A DNA stretch of 64,000 nt, taken from positions 434,001 through 498,000 of the forward strand of contig JH720303.1 in the NCBI GenBank assembly GCA_000231825.2, written 5' to 3'. This DNA is from Tetrahymena elliotti 4EA (Eukaryota > Ciliophora > Oligohymenophorea > Hymenostomatida > Tetrahymenidae). Both the position numbers and the translations under genes were made by a program. The notes beneath the pieces were generated by a model. It worked only from the letters and a program-made list of their open reading frames with translations, did not search any database and had not been told where the DNA came from. The stretch's first letter is position 1. Each line of letters starts with the position of its first letter. Below are positions 36,755 through 50,055 of this stretch, piece after piece.

Positions 36755-38379
36755 AAATGAAACAACCTCTAAAATACAAAGAGTGGATAAGCTAATTAAA
36801 CAACTTTTTCCATTACTTTATAATATATTTATTCATAAACAATCCTTTATTTGTAAATCAATATTTAGCTGTATATAAAATAATGCTTTGAATCTGATTT
36901 ATTATTTTCATTTCTTTAATTTTAATTCTATTTTTTCGATCACCAATTAATTTACAAAAAAATTATTAGTAATTAAATTTTTAAGATTGTTATTTAAATT
37001 CTACTTTACTTTCCTCTCAAGACTTTAATGAAAAATATTATAAATTTATCCCAAAAATACTATAAAAAACAACTAATCTTTATTGAATTTCAATTTTAAA
37101 TAGTGATTCAATCAAAAAAATGTTTATTCATCAATTTATAAACTTTTATTTAGAAGTCTCTCAAAGGAAAGAAAATTAATATTAATTGTTATGTTTTATG
37201 TTTTTTTATAAAAATTAAAATGTTCTGAGGGTTTAGTTGAAATAAAAGTTTTAAAAATTATTCTATTTTAATGATGAATAGGTAAGTAGCAAGAGTTAAT
37301 ATTAATTGCTTCTTAGAAACAGTTTGTTTAGATTTCTGTTAAGATTTCAATTTTTATGATTTTATTTAATAAATTTTAACATAAAAAATTGAAAATTTAT
37401 TCTAAAACAAATATCAAATTCACCATAATTATGAAATCTGATTAAAATCTTTATTATATTAAAAATAAAAATATAGTTGAGTTCTAACAAACCTCATTAA
37501 ACTAATTTTTAATCTTAAAAAAATTTAAATATGTTGGTATTTATTTATTGTTTTATTTTTTAGTTTTACATTTTATTTTCGCTTAAATTTAAAAAATAAC
37601 CAATTATAAACATCAAGATTAAATTAAAAATATTATTTTTTATTCAAAGTAAAGTTTAAGATTTTATTTTTAAGATGCTGTTTCATGTCAATTAAAATCA
37701 CACATAAATTTAAAAATTCAAACTTATTATTTCTTTAATTTTTTAAATAAGTGTGAGCATAAAATATTAATTTTTTTATTCCCAAATATTTTTAATGAAA
37801 TATCTGAAAAAAACATTTTTAAAAAAAATAAATTTAGAAATAATATATTTTCTTAATCTAAAAAAACCTTAATTTGTATGAATCTCAGTTAAAATTATGG
37901 AAACATTTATGAACAAAGTTATATATTTTCACTAAAATAAATACAATTATTGCTATTGAATAAGTTTTACTTGAAAAAGTTATATAAAAATAAAAAATTT
38001 TTTAAATTAGACGAATATCTTTTTAGAAATGTTTAATAAATAAACTATTTTTATTTAATAGCTTTGAGATTTAATTAAATATGGTGGAGCATAATGTTGG
38101 CTACTTGATATAGAAAAATAGTATTAAAACTGCTAAAATGGAGCAACTAATAAATTTTTTATTTATTAAGTAATGAATGCACTCTCTCTTTTATCATTTT
38201 TCTAATGTTAATATTATTATTTTTAAAATCAATTAAGGGGAAAAATTAGAGAAAAGAGTGATCTTATCAAAGAAATCAAGCCTATATAACTCAATATTTT
38301 TATAAATCAATATTAAAAAAAAGTTGACAATCTAATAACCAATTTTTAATACATACAAAATTTTTACAAATTATTTAAA
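36755..38379. other. Intergenic region
   Basis: A/T-rich spacer between two plus-strand genes; no coding or RNA gene signal found. Confidence 0.6.
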
Positions 38380-41043
38380 ATGAGACATTCATCATCTAAA
38401 TCAAGATCAAGATCTAAAGGTAACAGACGTAGTGGACCAAGAAGATCACAAGATAGAGGTTCATATAAGAGAAGCTAGAGTAGATCAGATAGCAGAGGAA
38501 AAGATTCTAAAAGAGGAGGAGGAGATTTTAATTCTAGAAGACGCAATAAATTTTCAGATCCTTCATAAAACGGTGGAGGCAACTCAAGAGGAGGCTTTAG
38601 CAGCGGCGGCTTTAATGATTCAAATGATAATTAAAGAGGAGGAGATAGAGGTTATCAAAGTGGTAATGGAGGATTTGGATCTAAAGGAGGATAATATGGA
38701 GGCTTTAGAAACGAAAATGGATTCAAAGGAGATTAGAATGGAAATGGTGGTTTTTCCTACAACAATGTTAGGAATTCTTAAGGGTCCAACATGAACGATG
38801 ACATAGATAAAATTTTACAGAGTTCAAAATCTGACTCTTCATACAATCGTAACTAATATGACAGATCCTCTAATAATGGAGTAGGATTCACAAATAATTA
38901 TTCAGGAAATTCTGGTGGAGGAAGTAGTTACGATAACTACCAGATATCTACTTCTTCATTGAGATAATCTTCTTCAAAAATTTTTCGCAAAGTCTTTATT
39001 CCATAAGATGGGAAATTTAACTATATTGGACTTATCATAGGACCCAAAGGTTCTAAGCAAAAATAATTAGAAGAAATGACTCACTGCAAAATTTTAATCA
39101 GGTAATTTCATATAATATAATTAATTCTAGTTTTAGATTTCTCAAATAAAGAGCCATTATTGAGCTTCAATTTTCACATTTATTCTAAAAATTCTGAATT
39201 ACTTTTCTTCTCTTAGAAACTCAGGTTTTCTAATTTACATTAAACATTCACCTGGGTATAATATCTACTTAACCTGATATCTATTAATTACAAATTAATT
39301 ATAAACAATTTTGTTTTTCCTTTATCAAAATTATAATTATTACTCCAAACTACTCAAATATCTTATATTTTTATTTCCATATTTTTAAAATACCAAAAAC
39401 CATCCAAACTTACAAACAAAATCCTTACAATTATTTCATTTTTTAAAAAAGAGGTAAAGGTTCACAAAAACAAGGAGCTCCTTAATAGCCTGATGATAAC
39501 GAAGATTTGCATGTTTTAATCGAGGCTGATTCTGAAATGAATGCATCTAAAGCTATGAGAGAAATAGAAAATATCATATTTATGGATGATGATTAAAAAG
39601 TTAAGTTACGTGATTAGTAGCTTAAATCTAACTACAATGGTGGATAATCTAATAGACCTGATGGTCAATATAACAATAATAGCAATAATAATGATAGATA
39701 AACTTTCATTTAAATCCCTAAAGATGTTGTTGGACTTGTCATTGGTAATTTAAACAATAAAAAATTCTTATTTATTCATACTTTTATATAAATATAAGGT
39801 AAAAAAGGAGAAACTATTAAGCAAATCAAAGAAAAATCAGGTGCTGATAAAGTATTTATGCAACCTGAAAACTAGCGCACTCATTAAGATGATTCATATC
39901 AAAACTTGATTGTAGAAGGCTCCCCAAGCTCTGTTGAAAAAGTTAGAGAATTAGTTAATGACATTAAAAACTAACAATAGCAAAAGAAACAAGGATATAA
40001 TGATAACTACAATAACAACAATAATAATTACAACAATAGAGGTCCTAACTAAAAGCAAGAAGCTAGAATAGAAATGGAAATTCCAGCAAATTTAGCTGGT
40101 TTAGTTATTGGTACCAAAGGGTCTACTTTATAACAAGTTGGTAGTGAAACAAGGACTCGTTGTTAAATTAATCAAAACAATAGCGATAACAGAAAAATTT
40201 TAATTATTGTTGGAAGCACCGAAGAAGACTGCTAAAGGGCGAAAGAAATTTTTGAAGAAAAAATGAACAGTAGAATGGCTGCAAATAAAAATGATAGAGA
40301 TAATAACTAAAGAGGTGGTGGTGGTGGTGGCTACAACAATAGAGGAAATACTAGAGGTGGACCTAGAAATTTTAATAATCGTCGTCCCCGTAAGAATGCT
40401 GATGATGATGAAATAGTAGAAGAATTCTAATATGAATACTATCCCACTTATAACCCTGAAGAATAAATGATTCAAAATTAATAGATGTTAGTTAACATGC
40501 AAAATATGTACAATATCCAATCCGGTTAATACCCTCCTTAAATATAACCTTAATATGGCTAATAATAGTTACCTGCTGACTAGCTTGCAGCAGATCCAAA
40601 GCTTGCTTAAAATAATTAATCAGCTGAAAACTTAACAAATACTAATGTATCTACATCGGAAAATAATACTATTAATTCTATTTCACCTCTCCAATAGTAA
40701 GGAGCAGTAGATTACTAACAATATCCATAATAATATGGATAAGCACCAGGCTATGATCAAAGCTTAGTGTAATAGTCTATCTCATAATATCTTTAATATT
40801 AGCAAATGTACTTGTAAACACAAAGCTACACAGGACCTGTTATTGAAGAAGTACTAGCAGATGGAACTATTGTTTCCCTTAGCTCAAGTATTTTCATTTT
40901 TTGATAAAACTTGTTTCAATTTAATATTTTTTAAACAAAAATGAATCTAAAAAAAAATAATATGAAAAATAAATAAATTTTTTGAAAATAAAATAATAGA
41001 TCCAGATGACAAAAAGAAAGGTAAGAGAGGAGGTAGAAGATGA
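38380..41043 (+). CDS. Triple-KH RNA-binding protein with RS and RGG-like N-terminus
   Basis: 715 aa in four exons; introns 39102-39451, 39745-39798 and 40888-40999. The last intron adds the basic C-terminus NPDDKKKGKRGGRR. Residues 1-60 are Arg/Ser-rich; 60-190 Gly/Arg/Asn-rich. KH1 (about 203-290) has the GPKG loop and RGKGSQKQG followed by DLHVLIEAD, the layout of SF1/BBP branch-point-binding KH. KH2 (about 323-400, GKKG loop) and KH3 (about 428-495, GTKG loop) resemble tandem KH of hnRNP K/FUBP type. The tail is Gln/Tyr/Pro-rich. No zinc knuckle, so not a plain SF1. Expected nuclear, in splicing or 3'-end selection. Domain calls strong, exact orthology uncertain. Confidence 0.88.
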
Positions 41044-42693
41044 TTAATAATCTTATAATGAAGAAGAATCTCTTCTTATTTAAAATCAGATTTATTGAAT
41101 TATATTCTCTCACTCACTCACATACTTACTTACTTACTTACAAGCAAATAAAATAAGTATCTATCTAACTAACTAGCTAACTAAATTACCTAGAATAGCA
41201 TCATGGTTATATATAAAATAATACTTACTGATAAAAAATAAATAATTAATTTAAAATATAATATCTAATTAATTCAATTATATTTTAGCAAACTTTACAA
41301 ATAAGCTCCTATTTCATAGCTTGTTTCAATGAAATTTGCTTTATTTTTTGTTTTATCATTCAATTTAAATCATTCACATACATCAAGGATTGGTACTATC
41401 TAACTACAATTGAGAACAAACCAACAAAATTAAAATAAAAGCAAGAGAGCGAGACTTCTTTTATCTCTAAATTTAGTACATTCATCAGACACTTCTTCCT
41501 AAAATTAATTACTAACTTACTTTCTTACTGAGTTAGTAATCAAAAAATTCATTAGTCAACCATATTTTTGATTATTATTTTTGAAGAATCGCTAATCAAC
41601 TAATATATAAAATTTACACACAATCAATTTCAAATAATTTAATGTTTCCATCAATTTTAATTTCTTTTTAATTATTCTCCTTTGAATTTGAAGAGTCGGG
41701 TAGGTCAGCAAGCTTAAAATTAATTATAATTTCCACGCAGGTAAGTATACATTTTTGTCATATTTTTCAAAAAATAAATCTAGCTTTCAAATACAAAATT
41801 AAAATTGAGTAAATAAATAAAATAATTGGAGAAGGTTTCAACATACTTACATTGAGAAATTTTGTTAGATTTAATACAAATAATTATGTTATTTGTTGAT
41901 TTATAAATATTTACAAAGTTTACGATGGAATCTGGGATACACTTGCTTTTATTTATTATTAACCTTCTTAATTTTTTTATTTTATTAACTCAAATTATAT
42001 ATCATTTCATAAAAAAATTACACTAACTCATTTTAATTTCCAAAAACATAATCCTCTAGCAATATTGATGATTATTCTTTACAAAATCTAAAAATATTAC
42101 TTAAAATCATTATTAGTCTTAAACATGTTTGTGAGAAGGAATTCTTTTTTTCTTTGTTTCTTATCAATAATTTTCGGTTTGTTTAAATTTTTTAATTTAT
42201 TTTATCAAACTAAAATTATATTAATATTTCTTTTTATTTATTTACATTTTTCATGACTTCCATTTTCATTTTAGTAACAATATTTTTGTAAAAAAGTAAA
42301 TTTATTTAAAAGATAAAATTAATTTATCAATCATTATTTGTCTGTTATTCGGAAATTGTTTTCATAAGTTGTTTAAATTTTTGAAATATTGAAAGAAATT
42401 ATTCTAGTTTTTTAGTGAATGTATGTATTTTTACGAAGAAGAAGAAAAAAAGAAAATTAATGTAAAAATAATCTAATTTAAAAATGTCAAAGAGTCAATT
42501 TAATTCATTTAAATTTTTAAAGGTTTGTTAAAATATTAAACTTAAATTTAATGTAGATTGTATCATATTTTACTATTTTGAGATTGTAATTAATATTTTT
42601 CTAAATTTAGAAGTAAATTTTGAACAACTTACATAAAGTATTGAAACAATTAAGAAATAAAGTATAAATTAATTATCAATAAGATTGCATCTC
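41044..42693. other. Convergent intergenic region
   Basis: Spacer between the 3' ends of the KH gene (+) and the helical-repeat gene (-). Contains a compound microsatellite at its start. No gene supported. Confidence 0.6.
41108..41187. repeat. Compound tetranucleotide microsatellite
   Basis: Successive (CTCA)n, (CTTA)n and (CTAA/CTAT)n tracts with small interruptions, beginning about 65 bases after the KH gene stop, thus probably in its 3' UTR. Confidence 0.75.
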
Positions 42694-44541
42694 TCATCTA
42701 AAAAGCTAATATTAAATATTTTAAAGAAGATGAATTATGTTCTCATCATCTTAAAATACAATTACCAAGTCTTCTAGTTATGATTTTTAAATATTTTTGA
42801 AACAGGGTAGGTAATTTTAATCAGAGACTTATTTTTCTAATTCAGCGATAAAGTCTTTGAACTACTCAGTTAAATTTTTTATTTTTGAGACTGGATCTTG
42901 TGAAGGGAACTGCTTATTAAATGCTGAAAAAACACTCCAAAAGAAGGTTAAAAGGTGTTCATCTGAATATTTATCTTTAAAATTTATAGTTTCTAGATGC
43001 CTAATGAACAGTTAAAAGAATAACTCTCTTCTTTAAGTATCTTCTTCAAACTAACGGAAATTCAATACAATTGAAGACATTTCTTCTAAAGTTAACTAAG
43101 GTAAGCAAGAAATCAAGTGATCAATTATTAGATCTTTATTTTAACGTTCTAGATGGTAATGAAGAGAAAATTTAAAACTAAAAAAGATAAAGTTTATCTA
43201 ACGCATGTTAAAATTTTTCAAGTTTTTAATGGTAAATTATTCAAAGCTGTTATAAAACTTAAGAGTACCTTTAGAATGAAGCGACATGAAGTATAATATC
43301 GTAGAAAAAGAATGTAAGTCATTATCAAATTACTTTTTTTCTAAGAAATACAAGGCCTATCTTTCTATTTAACCAAAGAGTTAGTCAGAGGGAGTGTAAT
43401 ATAGAGCCATCCCTCTAAAAGCATTTGCTAGCTATCTTGTATTCTTAAAACGTAAGTAAATGAAAATATTCTCAAATCTTTCATAAAAATCATAAGAGAA
43501 CTTATTTTCATTAAAATTAGCTATAGAATTAAAGAGAGTGCAGATTGAGAGACTGTCAATTTCTAAATCATTTCTAAATAAACTTGCTATCTTCTTTTTT
43601 TTATCATTAAATTTACTATCTTGCAACCAACTTTGCTACCTATAACCATCAGTTTAATTTCCTTTTATGTACTCTGAATCAAATGGTAGAGCTGCTGCAT
43701 TTTCAATTAAGTTGAATATTTAGGAGTCACCTAAAATATTTTAATTCTTTGAGTAGCTAGATATCATATCAGATAAATCCCTACAAGACATATTATTAAT
43801 AGCTCCTTTTTATGATAACTTTTATACAAGAATAGCATCTATTTTTTTAAATAAATCATCTTTAACTAATCCGCTAATAGTTAAACCATAAAATATTGTT
43901 AAGAGAGCCTTTAAATTCATATTAGGATTTAATGCAGCTTCTAAATCTTAATGAATATTTTCCAATAATTCTATTTTACCTCTCTTTCCAAACTGATAAA
44001 TAAAATTTGCTTTTTCTTAATCATTCATTACTGAAAAAGCCTTAATGCCTTATTCATCTAATATTTTATATATCTCCTATATTTTTTAGTAGTATTTATC
44101 TTCCTATTAATCTTAACCATTACCTTATTCATTATCATTGCTTTTTTTAGTATGTTGTAATTCTAGTATTTTTGATAAAAAAAAGCTAAGTTATGCAATT
44201 GGTCTGGAAAGTTCTTCGGCTTATTTCCAATCCTAAAAATTTATTAGCTTATTATGCAATCCAAAATTTATTTAATACAAGAATTCTTTATCTAACTTAT
44301 CTCGAGAGAGTTAAAAAATCTTTTTATAAAGGGTAGAATAATTTATAAAATTAAAAAACTCTCCACTATTCCTATGTATGTTCAACAATTCAGTTAAGTC
44401 CTAACTATCAACAATTTTATGATTTATTTAGATATTCTAATTATATTAAACATTTTTTTTTTACCCTTAATAACCCTTCTATTTAATTTAGCTAAACTAA
44501 TATAAAATAAATTTATTTATTCCTTTTTAAAAAATATTCAT
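42694..44541 (-). CDS. Probable mitochondrial alpha-helical repeat protein
   Basis: Intronless 615-aa frame. I take the ATG at 44541, since no other in-frame ATG lies before the conserved-looking body. The first ~50 residues contain many Lys/Gln/Asn, one Arg-free amphipathic stretch and no Asp or Glu until about residue 50: this looks like a mitochondrial presequence. The rest is repeating short helices with patterns such as LANAFRGMALY, INFIFFSFKF, LEEMSSIVLNF and LLTFFWSVFSAFNK. These resemble the repeats of FASTK/RAP-type and other organelle RNA-binding helical-repeat proteins, but no RAP domain is seen at the C-terminus. Function in mitochondrial RNA processing or translation is inference. 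Confidence 0.75.
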
Positions 44542-45611
44542 CCGATTTTGCTTTAAAGATTGACTGAGTATATAATCTTACTATCTGAATAGTTAACTTA
44601 GAATTTTTATGCTATTTATAATTGAAAAAAAGATAAGCAATTTTTGAAGAAATAATTAATTCGCAAAATAATCTAATAATTTATTATGCTATTTGTTATG
44701 TCAAATCTTTTGCAAATGATAAGATTTTATCCGCAATATAAATATATAGAATCTTCAAAAAAGATATTTATTCCAGAAACTAGTCAATAAAAAAATCAAT
44801 TTAATATTTTAAAAAATGATCACTACTTTCAATAGAAACTTGATAAAAAATCTAACAAGAATTACCAACAAGCTCGTCTTATTCATAATAAATTAAACCA
44901 TTATTAAATATCTATTTTTGTTTTTTTAAACATTTAAACAAAATTTCTATTTATATTTTTAAGGTTAAATATATTTAATTGCTCTAGCTTGAAATCTAAA
45001 AGAAAGGATCTGAATCTTTTTTATTTAATTCAATCAAATCTACTATGTTTATAAAAAAATAAGGTTTAAATTTAATAAAAAAATAATTTAATCAGGGAAG
45101 AATAATTAACATATTTTAAAATTTTATTATTACAATACATTTTTATCAAATTTATTGAGTGATTGATATTATTTTTTTCTTGAATTTAAATAATATGCAA
45201 AGATAAAAAGCAAAGTTAAAGTCTTTATAATTAATTCAATTAACAAATTATAGCAATGTATACGAATATAAAATATAAATAAGTGGATTATATGGTTTTT
45301 GGTTGATTGATGGATTTTTTAAATAGTAAATATATTATTTATGGGTATAAATAAAATGATAATGAACTTTGAAACAGCTTTTTATTTTAACTATTTTATA
45401 TATATTTTTTTTTAATATAAAAAATATCAAATCATTTTTCAAGTTCCAAAGTTTCGGAAAGATTTTTGAAAAAATCATGAAAATATATTGCATAGATTTT
45501 AGATATTTTTAAAGCTGTTTGGTTAAACGATAGTTGTTAATAAATTGATTTTTTAGTCATTAATCTAAATTAAGATTTTATATTTATTGATAATACAAAA
45601 ATAAGTTTTTT
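44542..45611. other. Intergenic region
   Basis: A/T-rich spacer between two minus-strand genes; nothing else supported. Confidence 0.6.
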
Positions 45612-48600
45612 TCAATAATAACGATATTATTGTTGTTGATTTTACTACTAATTTTAGTGGTTGCTTTGAACGTCAAACATATTTTATTGATAATAATGTG
45701 GTTGAGAATTATGTGATCCATTCATATGAGGTTGGTGTCCTTGCTATCCTATATTAGCATGATTTTACTATTATTAATTGCGATCTTATTAATTCGAATT
45801 GTAATAATTATTAGAATACTATTAGGGATGGTTTTAGTTGTTATATTAATTGTAATTAGCAGGTTAATGTTAACTATCATATTAATTATTTGAGTTGAAG
45901 TGTTAGTTTTAGTATTATTATTATTATTGCTATTATTGATATTAACCTTAATTAGAATTATTATAGTAGTTTTACTATTAGTTTGATTGATTTTGTGAAT
46001 ATTATTATTAACTATCGTTTGAACTATTATTACTATAATTATTGTTATGCTAATTGTTTTCTTGAGGATATGCAGATGATTATTACTAATTCATTTGAGA
46101 AGAATTATTTTACTATTAGTTTTAGTACTAATAATCATATCTACCTCCATAAAAATTACCATCACCTGAAAGTCCTCCTTAATTTTTGTTAAAAGATTAT
46201 TACTACTAATTATGATTTGCTTACATCTAATTATAACCATTTTACTATGACTAGTTTTAATGATTACTATCAAACTATTTGTTAGCATAATTATTGCTTC
46301 CACCATACTTTCCTTACTCTTCCTTTCCTTGGTTTCTAAAACCTCTATTAGAATAATCATTTTAATAATTATTATTATTCTTGTTTCCATAATTATTATT
46401 GTGGTTGTTGTATCCTTTGCCGTTGTTATAGTTGCCATTAAACCTATCTTCCCCATTAGAAAATTTAGATGAATTCTAATTGTCTGAGAATCCTTTTGTA
46501 TGTCTATCATAATTTCCATTCATTCCTTTTTTATAAAACCCTTATCCATTATTAGAGTTATTATGATTATTTCCATTATTGCTTCCGTAACTGCGATGGG
46601 GAGGTGAATTGCTATATCTTGAATTGTGGTTATTAAATTTACCTTCATTTTTATTGTTTCTTCCATGATTTGAATATCCACCTTAATTATGAAATTTGTC
46701 ATAACGACTTCCATGATTGGAATACTTATTAGTAGTAGATGAAGAGCTAGAGCCTCCATTTGAATAGCTGTTACTAGATGGATATGATTTTCTCTTTTTT
46801 ATGTGATTGGTAAACTCTTTGATATGGCTTAAGAATATTTCAATATAACGAGAGCCCATTTTTCCCTTATCTTTTTTAATAGCATTTTGAGCGTCTTGCA
46901 TAGTTGCAAACAAAATAAATGCCTCGCCAGAAGGTCTCTTACCATCATAAACTTTTTAAATACCATTTTGAAGAATTTATGAGTCCTTAAAGAAGTTTTA
47001 GATATCTTAATCTGTTGCAGTATATGGCAAGCCTCTTATTTTAACTATAGTAGCAGTCTATAGAAGATTAGAATCAATTTGTGAATTAATTTGAGATATA
47101 CTGCCTTTTTGGTCATCAACACTTTGAGAGTCTTGAGCCCTTACAAAATCACTTTTTTCAGCTAAAAATATTTCAATATATCTCTTACCCATGTTTTTCA
47201 TGTGCATATCTTTAATTTTCTCAAGCTAATTTTGATCTTTAGTTCTGATAACACACTCACCACTAAATCTTCCATCATTATCATGCTTAAATGTGATCTA
47301 ATTTGAGTTTAAGGAAATTCCTAGAAACTCTTGGATTTCAGCTTCTCTTGCATTAAATGGTAGACCTCTGAGTCTTATATAGTGATAAGAATCACTTTTG
47401 CTAGACTTAGAATATTTGCTATCGCTTTAGCTTTCTTGTGTTTGATTATGAGAAGAGGGTGAAGAAGAAAAACTATTAGAATTTCTGCTGCTACTCTCAG
47501 AATATTTATCTCTACTTCTAGAGCTTCTACTTCTTGAAACTTCTTTTTTGTGAGATTTTTTTTTGTCTCTTACCTGATTTTCACTTTCTTTCTTATTTGA
47601 TTAAATCAACTATCCTAATCCTGTTCCATAATTAGATAATACTCCTTTATCAGAAAGGTAAAAACTATTATCGTTGATGTTGAGGGATTCTTATGCTTAT
47701 AAAAAATCGCTTTTATCTGCAACAAAGATCTCTATATATCTTTTTTGCATAGTTTTTTTATGCATACTTTTAATATAGTCAAATTAAGCCTAGTCTTTTG
47801 CTTTGATGAAGTTTTCTCCTGTAAATTTTCCTTCTTTATCATACTTAAAAACAAGTTATCCTTAACCAAATTAAATACCTAAAAATTCCTAAACTTCAAT
47901 CTCTTTAGCATTATAAGGTATTCCTCTAAGCTTCAGGTAATAATTAGAGTCTCCATTAGCAGAAGATTCAGATTACTCTGTCCATAACTCATCTTTTTCA
48001 AGATTACTTCTTAGGTTCTAGCTATCTGAGAATTATCTTGAGCTTTTTAGTTAAGGACTTTATCCATTTCTCTTTAAAGATTCTTTGTTATCCTTAATTT
48101 AGAATGCAAAAATTAATTTATAATAAAAAATAATTTAAAAATTTACAATATTATTAGCCTGATTTTTTTATAAAATATCTTAATTGAGAGGATCTTTAAA
48201 AGGAATAGTAGTTCTTAGCATTATCAAAACTGTTTTAGAAATCAAAGAAGCAGTCTAAAATATTTCTGATTTTTAAGCTATTTATAAGTCTTTTTAGAAT
48301 GAAAAATAATCAATCAACTCTTCAATTGAATCTTTTTTTTCTGAGAATATTAATTCTGCTTGATGTAAGATGTCAAATATTTCATACTTAAATATCCAGT
48401 TGAAGGAGCCCATCATTTGTATAACTGAATACAATTTAGAATCAGAAATTAAAAAAGAAATTTATGTTGTAGGGTCTTAAGAAATATCATGAATATAGCT
48501 TTAAATACTCTACAAATTAAAATCCTTTTTTTCATAATAAAAAATGAATAAATTGTTTCTAAATATAAAAGTTCTTTTTCATATAAAATTATTTGAAAGT

Positions 48601-48650
48601 TAGAAGACATCCTCTAAAATCTTTACCCATTATTAAATTTTGAAATACAT
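45612..48650 (-). CDS. hnRNP H/ESRP-like protein with three quasi-RRMs and Q/N-rich tail
   Basis: 960 aa. Introns 48525-48626 (first exon uncertain) and 48093-48146. Three RRMs of the hnRNP H/F/ESRP kind: about 183-265 ([28 protein letters not shown]), 369-450 ([28 protein letters not shown]) and 484-560 ([28 protein letters not shown]). An Arg/Ser segment (about 311-345) lies between the first two. The last ~385 residues are Asn/Gln/Ser/Gly/Tyr-rich, prion-like. An N-terminal ~150-residue region is not recognised. Family role: binding of G-rich RNA and splicing control. The body is firm; the 5' end is not: an earlier reading frame hits TGA near 48585, which the first intron removes. Confidence 0.87.
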
Positions 48651-49827
48651 TTTATAATTAATCACCACTTCCTTTCATTTAAATTAATTATTTAATAACA
48701 AAATTAAAAACATCCTCTTTCCTCCATTTCTCATTTCTGATTTCTGATTTGTTTGATTGTTTGTTTATAAAAATTCATAAATAAATGCATTCTTAATAAT
48801 CCTAAAGCTATATTTTGATTTCAAATTTAAAAATCTGAATTGTTATATTGATTGAAACAACTTCTAACTAACCAACTAATTTACTTTCACAATACCATCC
48901 ATCCAATCAAATTATATTTAACAAAAAGATAGGCTTATTTTAGAGCTTAAAGGATTCCACCTAACAATAAAATATGCTGTAGACAAATAAGCATTCTAAA
49001 AATCATCCCAAACAAAATTTAAAACACCCTTTTTATTTGTTTTTGAGTAATTCATATAATTTTTGCTCCCTTTTATAAACAATTTCTGTATAAATACCTA
49101 AAAAGCAGATATTTCCCTCAACCAAGAAAACCTCCAATAAAATAATCTAATTATCTCTAAAATTATATTCCCACTTGATGAACAAGCATTTGTTGAAACA
49201 AAGAAATGCTTAAAATAAACTTGTTTTTTTTTCAACCAAGAAATATTGAAAGGATATACTTACTGTTTGTTATAAAATTAATTGGGTATGTTTGACCATT
49301 CATAGAAGCATATAAATAAATGAAGAGAAGGATATAATAATTTAAAAAGAATAATCTAATTTAGTTATTATAATAACTAATTTAAAAAAGGAAGCGTTTA
49401 TTAATTAATAATTAGGATTTTTGAATATCAGTGATCAAATAGAAGAAAAAATGCATAAATTAATTAATCACTCTCTAAAATCAAAATTGGTGATAAATCC
49501 TTTTTAATTAATCTTTATCAGGGGGCAGCTTTTAATTGAGAATTATTAAAAGAAAAAATAATTGTATAATAATTAATGCAGCCAATATTTAGACTTTTCT
49601 ATTCTGTCTGCAGTTTGTTAGTTAGTAAGTAAGTAAGGATAAAGATGAAATGAAATAAAAAAAACTCTTATTTGTATTATATATGTACTTCCTGCTTGAT
49701 AGATTGAACACCCGTAAGACTTTTTTTGTTTTGCAGATCAAAAACCTCCCAGCACAACTCTGATAATTATTAAGAATTTGTTGATATTGCTGTTAATTTT
49801 TAAAGATTTAATTGTTGTTGCTGTTCT
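48651..49827. other. Intergenic region
   Basis: A/T-rich spacer. Bases 49690-49830 are less A/T-rich and could be the 3' UTR of the small gene at 49828-50055. A GTTA/GTAA run lies near 49615-49640. Confidence 0.5.
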
Positions 49828-50055
49828 TCATATGCCTTCTCCTCCACCCCATTATTACTGTTAACAGTGCTGGTATTATTTTGATGACCCCCGCTTAGGT
49901 TTTTCTAGTTATTTATTTTTAAATCCCCGTGTAATACAATTAATATACTCTTCTGATCTATCAATATTTTATAATATAAAATAAATATCCCATTTTTCTT
50001 TATTTTTTTTATTAGTATTTTATTTCTTTTTACCACCTAAACCTCCCTTATCCAT
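49828..50055 (-). CDS. Possible small protein, 75 aa
   Basis: Open frame from ATG at 50055 to TGA at 49828. Begins MDKGGLGGKKK and is very Lys/Asn-rich in the first 25 residues, then WDIYFILQNIDRSEEYINC and a Gln/Gly-rich end. The local base composition is clearly richer in G/C than the surrounding spacer and the residues look non-random, which favours a gene. Against it: length is short enough to occur by chance when TGA is the only stop, and another frame of the same DNA is also open. No family recognised; it might instead be the last exon of something longer or a noncoding RNA. Confidence 0.35.

Noticed and set aside
45901..46030. TTATTA-rich tract as noncoding microsatellite
   Set aside because: On the minus strand it encodes the Asn/Gln repeats of the hnRNP H-like tail.
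46091..46519. 142-codon minus-strand frame rich in Ile/Met/Lys
   Set aside because: An out-of-frame reading of the N/Q-rich tail of the hnRNP H-like protein; the true frame runs through unbroken.
48560..48600. In-frame TGA as a selenocysteine codon in the hnRNP H-like gene
   Set aside because: No selenoprotein similarity or nearby hairpin element; a GTAAAG...AAAG intron explains the TGA more simply.
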